Source of the DNA: Terriglobia bacterium | GTDB lineage: Bacteria; Acidobacteriota; Terriglobia; Bryobacterales; Bryobacteraceae | Direction of reading: 5' to 3' | Assembly: GCA_025363475.1 (NCBI GenBank) | Contig: JANYDS010000018.1 | Coordinates: 1 to 64,000 of the forward strand | DNA: 64,000 nt | Shown here: piece by piece, positions 1 to 7,794 of the stretch | How the letters are laid out: each line of letters begins with the position of its first letter | Numbering within the stretch: the stretch's first letter is position 1 | Program-made: the position numbers and the translations under genes | The notes under the pieces: model-generated | Told to the model about the DNA's origin: nothing | Seen by the model: the letters and a program-made list of their open reading frames with translations, nothing else | Databases searched by the model: none

Positions 1-120
1 GTCGAACGCGGGGAGTTTACGGAGTACGACGCCAGCAACATCCAGGAACTTGCGGACCGCATCAAAGCACGGGGTCGCAAGCGCCTCGTGGCAGAGGAAC
101 TGAAGACCGGCACCAGATGA
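1..120 (+). CDS. ParD-like antitoxin, C-terminal part (cut by window edge)
   Basis: The frame is open from the first base to a TGA at 118-120 and gives 39 residues beginning VERGEFTEYD and containing ELADRIKARGRKRL. The G-x-(Y/F)-x-x-Y-D motif followed by an acidic/basic helix resembles the C-terminus of ParD/RHH-type antitoxins, which binds the toxin; the DNA-binding N-terminus lies outside the window. Its stop overlaps the ATG of a ParE-like gene (ATGA at 117-120), the usual antitoxin-first arrangement. The identification rests on the motif plus the partner gene, since only a tail is visible. Confidence 0.6.
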   Translation, partial: VERGEFTEYDASNIQELADRIKARGRKRLVAEELKTGTR

Positions 121-323
121 AGCGCATTCGCGTTTCGGCTCTGGCGGAACGGGATCTTGATGAGATCTGGCATGAGATCGCCAGAAGATCGGGGAGCATT
201 GAGATTGCGTCCGGCGTAATCTATTCCATCACGGAGGTGTTTTCCCTCTTTGCGAAACACCCTGAAGCGGGCAGGCGTCGCGATGAAATTGAATCGGGAA
301 CCCGAAGTTTTCCGGTGGACTGA
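117..323 (+). pseudogene. ParE/RelE-family toxin, C-terminally truncated
   Basis: The 68 residues start MKRIRVSALAERDLDEIW, the typical ParE opening of a first beta strand and a helix with a conserved aromatic near its end. They continue through FAKHPEAGRRRDEI and stop just after GTRSFPVD. In ParE toxins (usually 90-100 residues) the 'R-S-F-P-V' strand is followed by two more strands of about 25-30 residues; none of these is found in any frame after the TGA at 321-323. The ATG overlaps the antitoxin stop. The missing C-terminal strands carry part of the fold, so the product is probably inactive. A divergent short toxin is possible but less likely. Confidence 0.65.
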
Positions 324-345
324 CCTGCTCCCGAAATCGCGCAGC

Positions 346-909
346 TCATCGGTGCCTGTTAAAAGTCCCAAGAGCGTACATCAAACTGGTCTTGTCGGGA
401 CTGGCCTCGCTGGCCGTCATGGTTTCGAGTTCGAATACCTTGTCTGCCTTATCTGTGTTGGGGTCAAATCCCTGATGTACAAGTAATACGGTAAACGCAA
501 AGCAGCCCCGCACACTCTTCCCGTCTTCCATTTCGATAGTTGCGCCCGATACTTCGCGGCTCACGCTGCTCGGCAGATGGGCGCAGATCGCCGGATATTT
601 GTCAGGGATGAGCCGTTCCAGGGCAATCACCTTAATCTTACGGACCGGGATTGTCGAGGGCTCTCCGTCGCCGACTGCGAAGGTTACTGCAGCCTCTCCG
701 GGTCCCGTGAAGATCTCTCCGGTCTTGATTTCGCTGCCGTGGGAGGCGCGGTAATCAAACAGGACTGGAACCGTCGTCGAAACGTCTTGAGCCGGAGTTT
801 CTTTGCGGGGCGGATTCTCGTTTGGAGCCGACGCGCATCCGTTCAGACATAGTAATGACGTGACAGGCAGTAGCATCCGAATCCATAGCAACGAGCGGGA
901 ATGTGTCAT
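346..909 (-). CDS. Predicted lipoprotein of unknown function
   Basis: The product has 187 residues. I chose the ATG at 907-909, not the ORF's first ATG at 1041, because it places a signal peptide (MTHSRSLLWIRML, then a hydrophobic stretch) directly at the N-terminus, ending in a lipobox L-N-G-C with Cys25. The mature part is polar, with a 'PVLFDYRASHGSEIKTGEIF' type stretch and two cysteines (in PAICAHL and VRGCFAF). I do not recognise the family. It faces the truncated toxin tail-to-tail, 22 bases away. Likely anchored to an envelope membrane; function unknown. Confidence 0.65.
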   Translation of the reverse strand: MTHSRSLLWIRMLLPVTSLLCLNGCASAPNENPPRKETPAQDVSTTVPVLFDYRASHGSEIKTGEIFTGPGEAAVTFAVGDGEPSTIPVRKIKVIALERLIPDKYPAICAHLPSSVSREVSGATIEMEDGKSVRGCFAFTVLLVHQGFDPNTDKADKVFELETMTASEASPDKTSLMYALGTFNRHR

Positions 910-1140
910 GGAGTATGAATATACCAAGTCAAGCAAAGATAGGAAACGTCTAACGGAATGCTTTTTCTTGAGAGCCGCAGCAGCGTCGGCATGGCGTAAA
1001 GAGTAGGATTGTTCGCGCAATATTCTCGTATTTCCCGTCAATCTGTATCGGCGAAATACGCAACCACTTCGGCGAAAACAAATTTGTCAATTCTTGACAG
1101 GGCCGCTGAAGCGGGCACCGATTTTTGCGCGCCACCCAAA

Positions 1141-2388
1141 CTACCAGGCCCCCGGAATCCGCTCCCCAAAGCCTTCCTCACTGCGAACTTCCCGACCCTT
1201 CCGCACAACCCGAAAAAAACCATCCTCAGACCGCCCGGCAAACTGATCCACTTCCTGCGAAGTCATCTCAACCCCATGCCACTTACCCCGCAGCACCGTC
1301 TGATACGCCACAAAATACCTCGCCGCCGCAGCCTCATCCGCCCACTCGGACGCATAAACCAGCGTCATCCGGTGTTCTCTACTGTGCTCCTTCCGACTCT
1401 CATCCAGCCGAAACTGCGAACCCCGCAACATCGGTGCCAGACTCTCCGCAGTCGCAGCATTTACATACTGTTCCAGCAAAATCCGCGTCTCCAGCTCACC
1501 CAGCGAACCCTTGACGAAAGCCTTCATTCCCGCCCCCGGCTTAGGCAACGCAGGATTCACCGGCGCATCACCAGCGAAATATCTTTCCGGATGCTCAATC
1601 TGCGAAGTGGAAACCGGAGCATGCGCAAACACCGCCGCGAATGACGCCTTGCCGTCCCGTTCAAATACCGCCTGCTGAAACCTTCCACCAGCTTCATAAG
1701 GGAACAGCAGCGTCTTCCGCAAATATAAAGGAGCCTTGCTATAAACCGGATACTGCGCATCGCGCGACTCCGGCGAATCCGCCAATAACTGATGCGCCAG
1801 ATCCCGGTCCGCCAGGGACTTTCCATTCCTGCGCGCCTCCACCTCCAGCATCAGCCACGACGCTTGCCCCTCCACCACAGACTCTCGCGCCATCGCCATT
1901 TCCCCATCTGCCGCAGCCTTGTGCGAAAACTTGCGAATGGAAAAATTCTGATCCGCCAGCGCGTGTGCCAGTTCATGCACAATCGCCGTATCGCGCATAT
2001 TCACGGCCGCCCATTCTGAGATGAAAAGCTTCCGGCGCCTAAAATCGTAAAAAGCTGCGGCTTGTTCCGTCAGCAGATCGATCGTAGTCTGCTTGAGGTC
2101 AAAACCCGCTGGCGCAAAGCCGAATTTCTTCATCATCGCTTCCTGCGCGCGAATGTCTTCGGGCTTCACCGATACCCGGATTTCATCCCTCAAGTAGCGG
2201 TTGACCTGATCACGCGTGATCAATGAAAACGGCAACTGCCGGCGCACCGGAAACCCTGTAATTTCTGACAATTCCTTCAGAATGCCATTGATTTCAGACG
2301 CCGTCGGCGCAGCTTGCCAGCCGCCCGTTAGCAAAACGATGGCCGCCAGCCCGCCCACTTTCCACGCTCTGCCGCAGACCCGTGACAT
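1141..2388 (-). CDS. Secreted HExxH zinc-protease-like protein
   Basis: The product has 415 residues. A basic start (MSRVCGRAWK) and hydrophobic core (GGLAAIVLL) make a signal peptide. The metal site reads V-H-E-L-A-H-A-L with His138, Glu139 and His142, and a following V-V-E-G-Q-A at about residue 171 (Glu173) is a plausible third ligand as in gluzincins. The preceding LTEQAAAFYDFRRRKLFIS segment resembles the strand that precedes the active-site helix in such enzymes. The C-terminal half has no motif I recognise and may be a substrate domain. The substrate is unknown and no neighbour indicates a pathway. It is divergent from the small gene at 2406. Confidence 0.7.
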   Translation of the reverse strand: MSRVCGRAWKVGGLAAIVLLTGGWQAAPTASEINGILKELSEITGFPVRRQLPFSLITRDQVNRYLRDEIRVSVKPEDIRAQEAMMKKFGFAPAGFDLKQTTIDLLTEQAAAFYDFRRRKLFISEWAAVNMRDTAIVHELAHALADQNFSIRKFSHKAAADGEMAMARESVVEGQASWLMLEVEARRNGKSLADRDLAHQLLADSPESRDAQYPVYSKAPLYLRKTLLFPYEAGGRFQQAVFERDGKASFAAVFAHAPVSTSQIEHPERYFAGDAPVNPALPKPGAGMKAFVKGSLGELETRILLEQYVNAATAESLAPMLRGSQFRLDESRKEHSREHRMTLVYASEWADEAAAARYFVAYQTVLRGKWHGVEMTSQEVDQFAGRSEDGFFRVVRKGREVRSEEGFGERIPGAW

Positions 2389-2405
2389 CTGATGATGATG
2401 TTCCC

Positions 2406-2606
2406 ATGCCCCTCGCGCTACAATGGTTTTTCACCGAAAAATCGAACGGAGCACAATCCTTGTCAGCACAAACAGCACCAAACGAAAAGCTTTATAAAGC
2501 AGAGTACGTGGGCAGCGGCACTTTCATCATTACCAAGCCCAAGCGCAAGAAGACCAAACAGCGCCAGTCCAACCTCAAGAACGTCAAGCGCGGCTCCCGC
2601 AAGTAA
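2406..2606 (+). CDS. Small basic protein, unknown
   Basis: The product is 66 residues, starting MPLALQWFFTEKSNG and ending in a strongly basic tail (KPKRKKTKQRQSNLKNVKRGSRK). The central KAEYVGSGTFIITKPK could form two strands. The tail suggests RNA or DNA contact, but I know no family for it. The ATG at 2406 lies 17 bases from the divergent protease gene; a second ATG at 2382 would overlap that gene. A hairpin follows the stop before the peroxiredoxin gene. It could be spurious, but the frame is open and composition is protein-like. Confidence 0.45.
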   Translation: MPLALQWFFTEKSNGAQSLSAQTAPNEKLYKAEYVGSGTFIITKPKRKKTKQRQSNLKNVKRGSRK

Positions 2607-2678
2607 GCCCGGCGTTTACATTAATTTTCAGCTTTCGGATGAAACTGGCCGCCACGCGCGTTCTACCATAAGTAAGGA

Positions 2679-2704
2679 CCGCCCAAAGGCGGCCATCCGT
2701 TTCT
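2679..2704 (+). terminator. Hairpin before the peroxiredoxin gene, possible terminator
   Basis: CCGCC (2679-2683), a CAAA loop and GGCGG (2688-2692) form a perfect five-base-pair stem, followed after a few bases by a T-rich stretch (GTTTCTTT, 2699-2706). It lies between the small basic protein and the peroxiredoxin gene. It may end the upstream transcript or act as a leader structure. The stem is short, so support is modest. Confidence 0.4.
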
Positions 2705-2723
2705 TTGAAGGAGAACGAAAAGC

Positions 2724-3281
2724 ATGAAGATTTCCCGCATTCTAACTGGCATCCTGCCAGCCCTCGCCCTGTTCCTCGCCATTTCCAGCCCTGTTGTCAA
2801 AGCTGACGATCCGGCGATGCCGGCTGTCGGCAGCATGGCTCCCGATTTCACCCTGAGCTCGCAGGAAGGCAAGTCCGTAAGCCTGCATGACTATAAAGGT
2901 CAGTGGGTCGTGCTCTATTTCTACCCGAAAGATTTTACCTCCGGCTGCACCATCGAAGCCCATAACTTCGAACGCGACCAGGCTCAGTACACTGCCAAGA
3001 AAGCCGCCATCCTCGGCGTCAGTGTCGATACGGTTGATTCCCATCAGCAGTTCTGCACCAAGGAAAGCCTGACGTTCAAACTTCTGGCCGATCCCGACAA
3101 GGCTGTAGTTACCAAATACGCCTCTACCATGACGTTCGGCAAGAACGTTGTTGCTGCCCGTAACACCTTTCTGATCGATCCCACAGGCAAGATCCGCAAA
3201 GTGTTCGTGAAGGTTGACCCCAATCCGCACAGCACCGAACTGCTCGCGGCGATCGACGAACTGAAAAAGTCGGGCATGTAA
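2724..3281 (+). CDS. bcp: Exported peroxiredoxin, PrxQ/Bcp type
   Basis: The product has 185 residues with a signal peptide (MKISRILTGILPALALFLA to about residue 27), unlike typical cytoplasmic Bcp. The thioredoxin-like domain has VVLYFYPKDFTSGCTIEA, where Cys75 is the peroxidatic cysteine (the usual motif is PGCT; here SGCT). Cys111 in HQQFCTKE lies 36 residues on, the spacing known for PrxQ enzymes with the resolving cysteine in helix 3, so a two-cysteine mechanism is expected. It reduces peroxides outside the cytoplasm using a thiol donor. A good AAGGAG sits about 9 bases before the ATG. An ECF sigma gene follows 6 bases later, suggesting an oxidative-stress unit. Confidence 0.88.
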   Translation: MKISRILTGILPALALFLAISSPVVKADDPAMPAVGSMAPDFTLSSQEGKSVSLHDYKGQWVVLYFYPKDFTSGCTIEAHNFERDQAQYTAKKAAILGVSVDTVDSHQQFCTKESLTFKLLADPDKAVVTKYASTMTFGKNVVAARNTFLIDPTGKIRKVFVKVDPNPHSTELLAAIDELKKSGM

Positions 3282-3287
3282 TTTCGA

Positions 3288-3836
3288 ATGAGCGCAGGGC
3301 GGGGCGTCGAAGCACAAAATGAATTCGAACGCGTCGCCCTGCCTCACTCGCAGAGCCTGCTGCGGGTTGCCCGACGTTTAACCTCCTGCTCATCCTCCGC
3401 CGATGATCTCGTTCAGGAAACGCTGTTCTCAGCCTGGCGCGGCTTTCACCAGTTCCAGCCCGGCACCAATATCAGGGCTTGGCTTTTCCGCATTCTCTTC
3501 AACCAGTTTTATGAGCAGGGCCGGAAGTCCCGCAATACACCCGTCATGGTGCAACTTACAGCGGCTAGCCACGTCACCCGGCCCGCCCCTGACCGGAAAA
3601 TAGAAATGACCCGTGCGCTCGACAGCCTTCCGCTCGATCACCGCACCGTTTTGCTGCTGACTATTGTGGAAGGTTTCACCGCCCGCGAAGCTGCTGAAAT
3701 ACTGGGCGTACCTGCCGGCACCGTAATGTCCCGTCTGAGCCGTGCCCGTGAAGCCATGCGCGCCCTTCTGCCTGAAAGGAATACCGAATATGCTCGACGA
3801 CGAACTGAAAACCGCGATCCTGTCCGAGCGTGCTGA
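3288..3836 (+). CDS. ECF-type RNA polymerase sigma factor
   Basis: The product has 182 residues. Region 2 is seen as ADDLVQETLFSAWRGF, then GTNIRAWLFRILFNQFY (about residues 40-75). Region 4 is ALDSLPLDHRTVLLLTIVEGFTAREAAEILGVPAGTVMSRLSRAREAMR (about 108-160), the helix-turn-helix that reads the -35 element. There is no extra domain, as in simple ECF factors. It follows the exported peroxiredoxin by 6 bases, and the anti-sigma gene starts inside it. It probably directs a small stress regulon released by the membrane anti-sigma; the target promoters are not visible. Confidence 0.88.
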   Translation: MSAGRGVEAQNEFERVALPHSQSLLRVARRLTSCSSSADDLVQETLFSAWRGFHQFQPGTNIRAWLFRILFNQFYEQGRKSRNTPVMVQLTAASHVTRPAPDRKIEMTRALDSLPLDHRTVLLLTIVEGFTAREAAEILGVPAGTVMSRLSRAREAMRALLPERNTEYARRRTENRDPVRAC

Positions 3837-4398
3837 TACCGCTGCCCTGAACCGGCGCGTGATGCAGCAGATTCGTGGCGATGCCGTCCGCTGGCCTGAC
3901 CGCTGGCTTTTTGCCGCCGCCGGTATAGCTGCGATATTCATTGCAGGAGTGCCCGCCTGGTTTGCACTGTTCCCCGTTCGCGTGGATGGCACCTTCGCAG
4001 CGGCCGCGAACGATCATCACATTGAATTGGTTGACCTGCAACCCCGCAAATGGCGCACCGGCCTTACTGAAATCGCTGACCTCGCCGCCCAGGAGGGCCT
4101 CTCTGAAACCCAACTCACGGCGCTGACCCCGGCAGGCTATCACCTCGAACAGGGCAAGCGCTGCCGCCTGGGAGGCCGCATCTACCTGCATCTGGTTTAT
4201 TCGAGTGGCCCTGCCCGCCTCTCCATGTTCATCGGACTCCGACCGCAACCCGCTACAGACCGCCGTATACAGACGGCCGATTCAGGCAAAGAGCATATAG
4301 CCGGCTTCGCAGCTGAATCCTTCGATTTGCTCGTAGTCACCCGCCAGCCCGGCGGCGAAGCAGGCAAAGTAGCCCGCCACGCCGCGACGTTGCTCTGA
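3790..4398 (+). CDS. Membrane anti-sigma factor for the ECF sigma
   Basis: The product has 202 residues. The ATG at 3790 (MLDDELKTAI), preceded by GAAAGGAA, puts the gene start 47 bases inside the sigma gene, a common sigma/anti-sigma layout. Residues 1-38 are a short cytoplasmic helix region; residues 39-61 (WLFAAAGIAAIFIAGVPAWF) form one membrane span; the rest is a periplasmic domain with a single Cys in GKRCRLGG. The His-x3-Cys-x2-Cys zinc motif of classic ZAS anti-sigmas is absent. The role is inferred from position and topology rather than from a recognised domain. Confidence 0.7.
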   Translation: MLDDELKTAILSERADTAALNRRVMQQIRGDAVRWPDRWLFAAAGIAAIFIAGVPAWFALFPVRVDGTFAAAANDHHIELVDLQPRKWRTGLTEIADLAAQEGLSETQLTALTPAGYHLEQGKRCRLGGRIYLHLVYSSGPARLSMFIGLRPQPATDRRIQTADSGKEHIAGFAAESFDLLVVTRQPGGEAGKVARHAATLL

Positions 4399-4746
4399 TT
4401 AACTCTTCTTCGTACCCACAAACTTCATCGTGCCCTGCCCGCCCAGATCGATCGAGCCTTCCATCTTCCCTTCAACAACCTTTGCCGTGTAAGCCAGATT
4501 TCCAACTCCATCCATCGTCATCGACAGAGCCAGGTCGTTGTCTTTCACGGTCCCTGCGATCGGCGCTTCGCCCATCATGCTGTTCACCGTCCCGGTCACC
4601 TTATCGCCATCCTGTTTGATGGTCAGCGTGACTTCCATCGGGCCATTCGGCGTGTCAACAACCAGAGCCCAGGTTCCGGCCACATCAGCCGCAAAAGCGG
4701 AAACAGCAGAAAGCATCAGTGCAAAAGCGAAAGTAAGTAAGCGCAT
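4399..4746 (-). CDS. Small secreted beta-rich protein, paralogue of 62838-63170
   Basis: The product has 115 residues with a clean signal peptide (MRLLTFAFALMLSAVSAFA). The mature part opens with A-D-V-A-G-T-W and carries repeated strand motifs (VTLTIKQDGDKVTGTV, APIAGTVKDNDLAL, KMEGSIDLGGQGTMKFVGTK), as in lipocalin-like or avidin-like small barrels. The gene at 62838 encodes the same layout (A-D-I-T-G-T-W, L-T-G-T, I-K-G-T-V-K-G-D). The function is unknown; an extracytoplasmic ligand-binding role is only a guess. It converges on the anti-sigma gene, with their stops adjacent. Confidence 0.75.
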   Translation of the reverse strand: MRLLTFAFALMLSAVSAFAADVAGTWALVVDTPNGPMEVTLTIKQDGDKVTGTVNSMMGEAPIAGTVKDNDLALSMTMDGVGNLAYTAKVVEGKMEGSIDLGGQGTMKFVGTKKS

Positions 4747-4755
4747 TTCCGTATT

Positions 4756-5625
4756 CTAACGCACACTTTTAACAACCTCAGCAGCCATCGCCTTTTCGAG
4801 GGGAGTGCCAGTGCGAATCAACTCCTCCAGAAACTCCGAAGCCGCTTCGCTTCGTGACGTCGCCAGGGCCAGCAGAATACACTTGCGACGGTCCCCATCC
4901 ACCGTGCGCCCGAACATCTCCGTGAGCGCCGCCACCGCATCCGCGCGCCTGCTTTCCCCCAACGCCAGCACCGCCGTATCGCGAATTTCTTCCGGCTGCC
5001 GATTCCCGGTAAACGAAAGCACCAGAGGCAAAGCTGACGCGCCTTCCAATTGCAACAGCCCGCTCAAACAATCGGAAAACACTTCCAGCTCCGGGTCTCC
5101 CGTCAGCGTCTTGAAACGCAACAGCAGCGTTGCTAAATCGCCCCCCAGCGCCGCCAGAGCTCGTACCGCCCCGGCCCGGGCCGGCCATTCCGTATCCGCC
5201 AGCAGATCAACCAGTGCCCGCAGCTTGTATGGATAAACCGAACCCGCCAGACACGCCGCACATACCGCCCGCAGTTCCGCCGCCACATCTTCCGACCCGC
5301 CCCAAACCGGCTCCTGCTGAACACACTTCATGCCCGCCAGAAACAGCTCCGCACCATCGTATTCCAGCTGATTCAAAGCCCGTGCCAGAGCCAGTTTCGC
5401 GCTACAGCCCTTATCGGCAGCGCCTTCCAGAAACCGTTCCAGAGCCGACGCCACTTCAACGGCCATTTCCAGCCAGAGCGCATTTCCAATTAACTTTGCA
5501 GCTTTCGCCACCACCAGATTTGATTTGGCATTCAACGCCCGCACAAACTGAACCCGCCCCTCCGCCGTGCGCAGAGGGATGTCGTCAAGCTTCTCCAGCG
5601 CAGCCAGAACCGGATCGTTCTTCAC
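4756..5625 (-). CDS. HEAT-repeat-like protein coupled to mtaB
   Basis: The product has 289 residues. I chose the GTG at 5623-5625 because it overlaps the mtaB stop (GTGA), although the ORF runs 84 bases further upstream inside mtaB. The protein is almost wholly paired helices with an alanine/leucine pattern, for example WPARAGAVRALAALGGD, IRDTAVLALGESRRADAVAAL and DRRKCILLALATSRSEAASEFL, typical of HEAT/PBS-lyase repeats that bind other proteins. There is no signal peptide. The overlap suggests co-expression with the tRNA-modifying enzyme; a functional link to it is not proven. Confidence 0.75.
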   Translation of the reverse strand: MKNDPVLAALEKLDDIPLRTAEGRVQFVRALNAKSNLVVAKAAKLIGNALWLEMAVEVASALERFLEGAADKGCSAKLALARALNQLEYDGAELFLAGMKCVQQEPVWGGSEDVAAELRAVCAACLAGSVYPYKLRALVDLLADTEWPARAGAVRALAALGGDLATLLLRFKTLTGDPELEVFSDCLSGLLQLEGASALPLVLSFTGNRQPEEIRDTAVLALGESRRADAVAALTEMFGRTVDGDRRKCILLALATSRSEAASEFLEELIRTGTPLEKAMAAEVVKSVR

Positions 5626-6923
5626 CAGGCTTCGCCGAGTACGCGGGCATGCAGCCCCTGCTCCGTAACGCCGGTGGCGAGTAGCCGCACCATTCGGTTC
5701 GGAGTCCATGGAAAATCGAGTGTCGTTTTGATGAAGTTCCCGGTCAGGGCAACACCCGGCGGGTCCAGCGTCACAGCCGAAAGTTCCCGTCCCACAAGCC
5801 CATGCCGGAACGCCAGATTCTTTTCCGCCGCCAACTCGCGCAACACCCTGTTTCGATCCTTGCGCACCACCATCGGTACGACACCAGGCATCAGAGCCGC
5901 AGGCGTCCCCGGTCGCTCCGAATACGTGAACACATGCAAATAAGTAAACGGCATGGCCGCAATAAACTGCCGCGATTCCTCAAACAACTCTTCCGTCTCA
6001 CCCGGAAAACCCACCATCACATCCGCGCCGATCGCCGCATCCGGCATCAACCCCCGCGCCTTCTCCACCCGATCCGCATAATGCCGCGGCCGGTACTTCC
6101 GGTGCATCTTCCGCAGAATCGCATCGGACCCCGACTGCAACGGCGCGTGAACATGCTTTGCCACCCGTTCCGATCCAGCCATCAGACCCAGCAGATCATC
6201 CGAGAAATCCATCGGCTCCACCGAACTCAGCCGAATCCGTTCAATCCCCGTCTCAGCCAGAATCAACCGCAGCAAATCCGGCAGCCGCATCTCACTGCCC
6301 GCCTCCCTGCCCCAGCGCCCCAGATTGATTCCGGACAGCACTACCTCGCTATACTTCGCGCTCAGCGCCCGAACCTGCTCCACAACTTCATCCGCACCCA
6401 CATAGCGGCTCTTCCCGCGCACAAACGGAATGATGCAGAAGGAACAACGGTTATGACACCCGTCCTGAATCTTCAAAGTGGGCCGCGTCCGGTCGCCCAC
6501 CGCATCCAGAATCGGAGCCGTCAAAATATCCCGAGTCGCAAAGATATCCCCAGTCAATATTTGACCGTGATAGTGCGGAAGTTCTTCCCCGCCCGCCACC
6601 AGATCCGCAATCCCGGTCTTATGCGAATTACCCACCACCCATTCAACGCCAGGCATGGCCGCAAGCGCCTCCGGATCGCGCTGCGCATAGCACCCGGTCA
6701 CCAGAATTCGGGCCAGCGGATTTTCCCGATGCACCCGCCGGATCGCCGCTCGCGCGTCACTATCCGCTTCCGCCGTAACCGTGCAGGTGTTGAGGATAAC
6801 CAGGTCCGCATCAGCCCGGGCCGCTGCTCCGGCAAGCCCGCGTTCGGCTAGTTGGGCTTCAAGCGCCGCCCCGTCCGCCTGCGTCGCCCGACAGCCAAAA
6901 TTCTGCACGAAGAATCGCGTCAT
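5622..6923 (-). CDS. mtaB: tRNA t6A37 methylthiotransferase MtaB
   Basis: The product has 433 residues in the order UPF0004 domain, radical SAM core, TRAM-like tail. Cys11 (FGCRATQADG), Cys47 (ILNTCTV) and Cys78 (VTGCYAQ) should bind the auxiliary Fe-S cluster. Cys156, Cys160 and Cys163 (CHNRCSFC) form the SAM cluster. HAPLQSGSDAILRKMHRKY is the family signature. The FGCRATQADG opening and overall length fit MtaB (converts t6A to ms2t6A) better than MiaB or RimO, but this subgroup call is inference. The HEAT-repeat gene overlaps its stop by four bases; the HemX-like gene is divergent, 55 bases away. Confidence 0.85.
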   Translation of the reverse strand: MTRFFVQNFGCRATQADGAALEAQLAERGLAGAAARADADLVILNTCTVTAEADSDARAAIRRVHRENPLARILVTGCYAQRDPEALAAMPGVEWVVGNSHKTGIADLVAGGEELPHYHGQILTGDIFATRDILTAPILDAVGDRTRPTLKIQDGCHNRCSFCIIPFVRGKSRYVGADEVVEQVRALSAKYSEVVLSGINLGRWGREAGSEMRLPDLLRLILAETGIERIRLSSVEPMDFSDDLLGLMAGSERVAKHVHAPLQSGSDAILRKMHRKYRPRHYADRVEKARGLMPDAAIGADVMVGFPGETEELFEESRQFIAAMPFTYLHVFTYSERPGTPAALMPGVVPMVVRKDRNRVLRELAAEKNLAFRHGLVGRELSAVTLDPPGVALTGNFIKTTLDFPWTPNRMVRLLATGVTEQGLHARVLGEAW

Positions 6924-6978
6924 CAGCCCTCTTATTCTGACAGAGCCTTATACTGGAGAACGAACCACCACCAAATCT

Positions 6979-7794
6979 ATGGGAGAATCCAGTCTTCTCT
7001 GGCTCCGTGTCGCCGCTGGACTCTACTCTCTCGGCCTCCTCGACGCCATCATTACCGTTCTGCGCCGTCGCGAAAGCCTCTTTCGCCCGGCCCTCACCGC
7101 CTTTGGCCTCGGTGCGCTCTTCCATCTGGTCTCCATCGTCGAACAGGGACTCACCCAGCACCACTTCCCCGCCAACGATATTTTTGAAACCCTCTCCCTC
7201 TGTGCCTTCGCCGTTACCCTGACTTTCCTCGGCATCTACTGGCGTTATAAAGCCGAAAGCCTGAGCGTCTTCGTCTTCCCGCTGGTCTTCGTGATGACCC
7301 TGGTAGCCGCGCTGCGCAACCCGGTTTCCCACTGGCAGAGCGAAAGTGTGCGTAATACCTGGCTCATCATTCACATCGTGCTGGCCGTGGCCGCTTATGC
7401 TGCGTTGTTCTTCACCGCCGTAGCCGCAGTGGTTTACCTGTTGCAGGAGCGCCAGCTCAAACGCAAACAATCGCTGGCGATCTACCGTATTTTTCCGCCG
7501 CTTGGAACTTTAGATGAACTCATCTCCCGCACCCTCGGCGCAGGCTTCGCCTTCATCACCATCAGCATCATCATCGGGGTCGTTTGGGCGCACATTGAAT
7601 ACGGCACCAGCTGGATCGATAACGGCGTCATCAGCACCGCCTTCGCCACCTGGGGTATCTACCTCGCGCTGATTTTTTTCCGCGTCAGTGCAGGCTGGCG
7701 AGGACGCAAAGCCGCCATCCTGGCCATCGTCGCACTCTGCTGTTCCGCCGCGACATGGATCGCTCACGCCCAGTTGGAGAAGCGGCTGCAATGA
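6979..7794 (+). CDS. hemX: HemX/CcsA-like cytochrome c assembly membrane protein
   Basis: The product has 271 residues with about eight membrane spans. The ATG at 6979 (MGESSLLWLRVAAG) begins just before the first span; upstream in-frame ATGs lie inside divergent mtaB. His in LFHLVSIV and His in IIHIVLAVAAY are candidate heme ligands. The C-terminal VVWAHIEYGTSWIDNGV region occupies the position of the CcsA tryptophan-rich loop but is degenerate. In many bacteria a gene of this family precedes hemA, and here its stop overlaps the hemA start (ATGA). A role in heme supply or control of HemA level is known for B. subtilis HemX and inferred here. Confidence 0.78.
   Translation: MGESSLLWLRVAAGLYSLGLLDAIITVLRRRESLFRPALTAFGLGALFHLVSIVEQGLTQHHFPANDIFETLSLCAFAVTLTFLGIYWRYKAESLSVFVFPLVFVMTLVAALRNPVSHWQSESVRNTWLIIHIVLAVAAYAALFFTAVAAVVYLLQERQLKRKQSLAIYRIFPPLGTLDELISRTLGAGFAFITISIIIGVVWAHIEYGTSWIDNGVISTAFATWGIYLALIFFRVSAGWRGRKAAILAIVALCCSAATWIAHAQLEKRLQ

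Noticed and set aside
5802-6851. Long open frame on the + strand opposite mtaB
   Set aside because: Low-complexity His/Arg/Pro-rich translation is the mirror of the well-supported mtaB gene; no ribosome site or domain.
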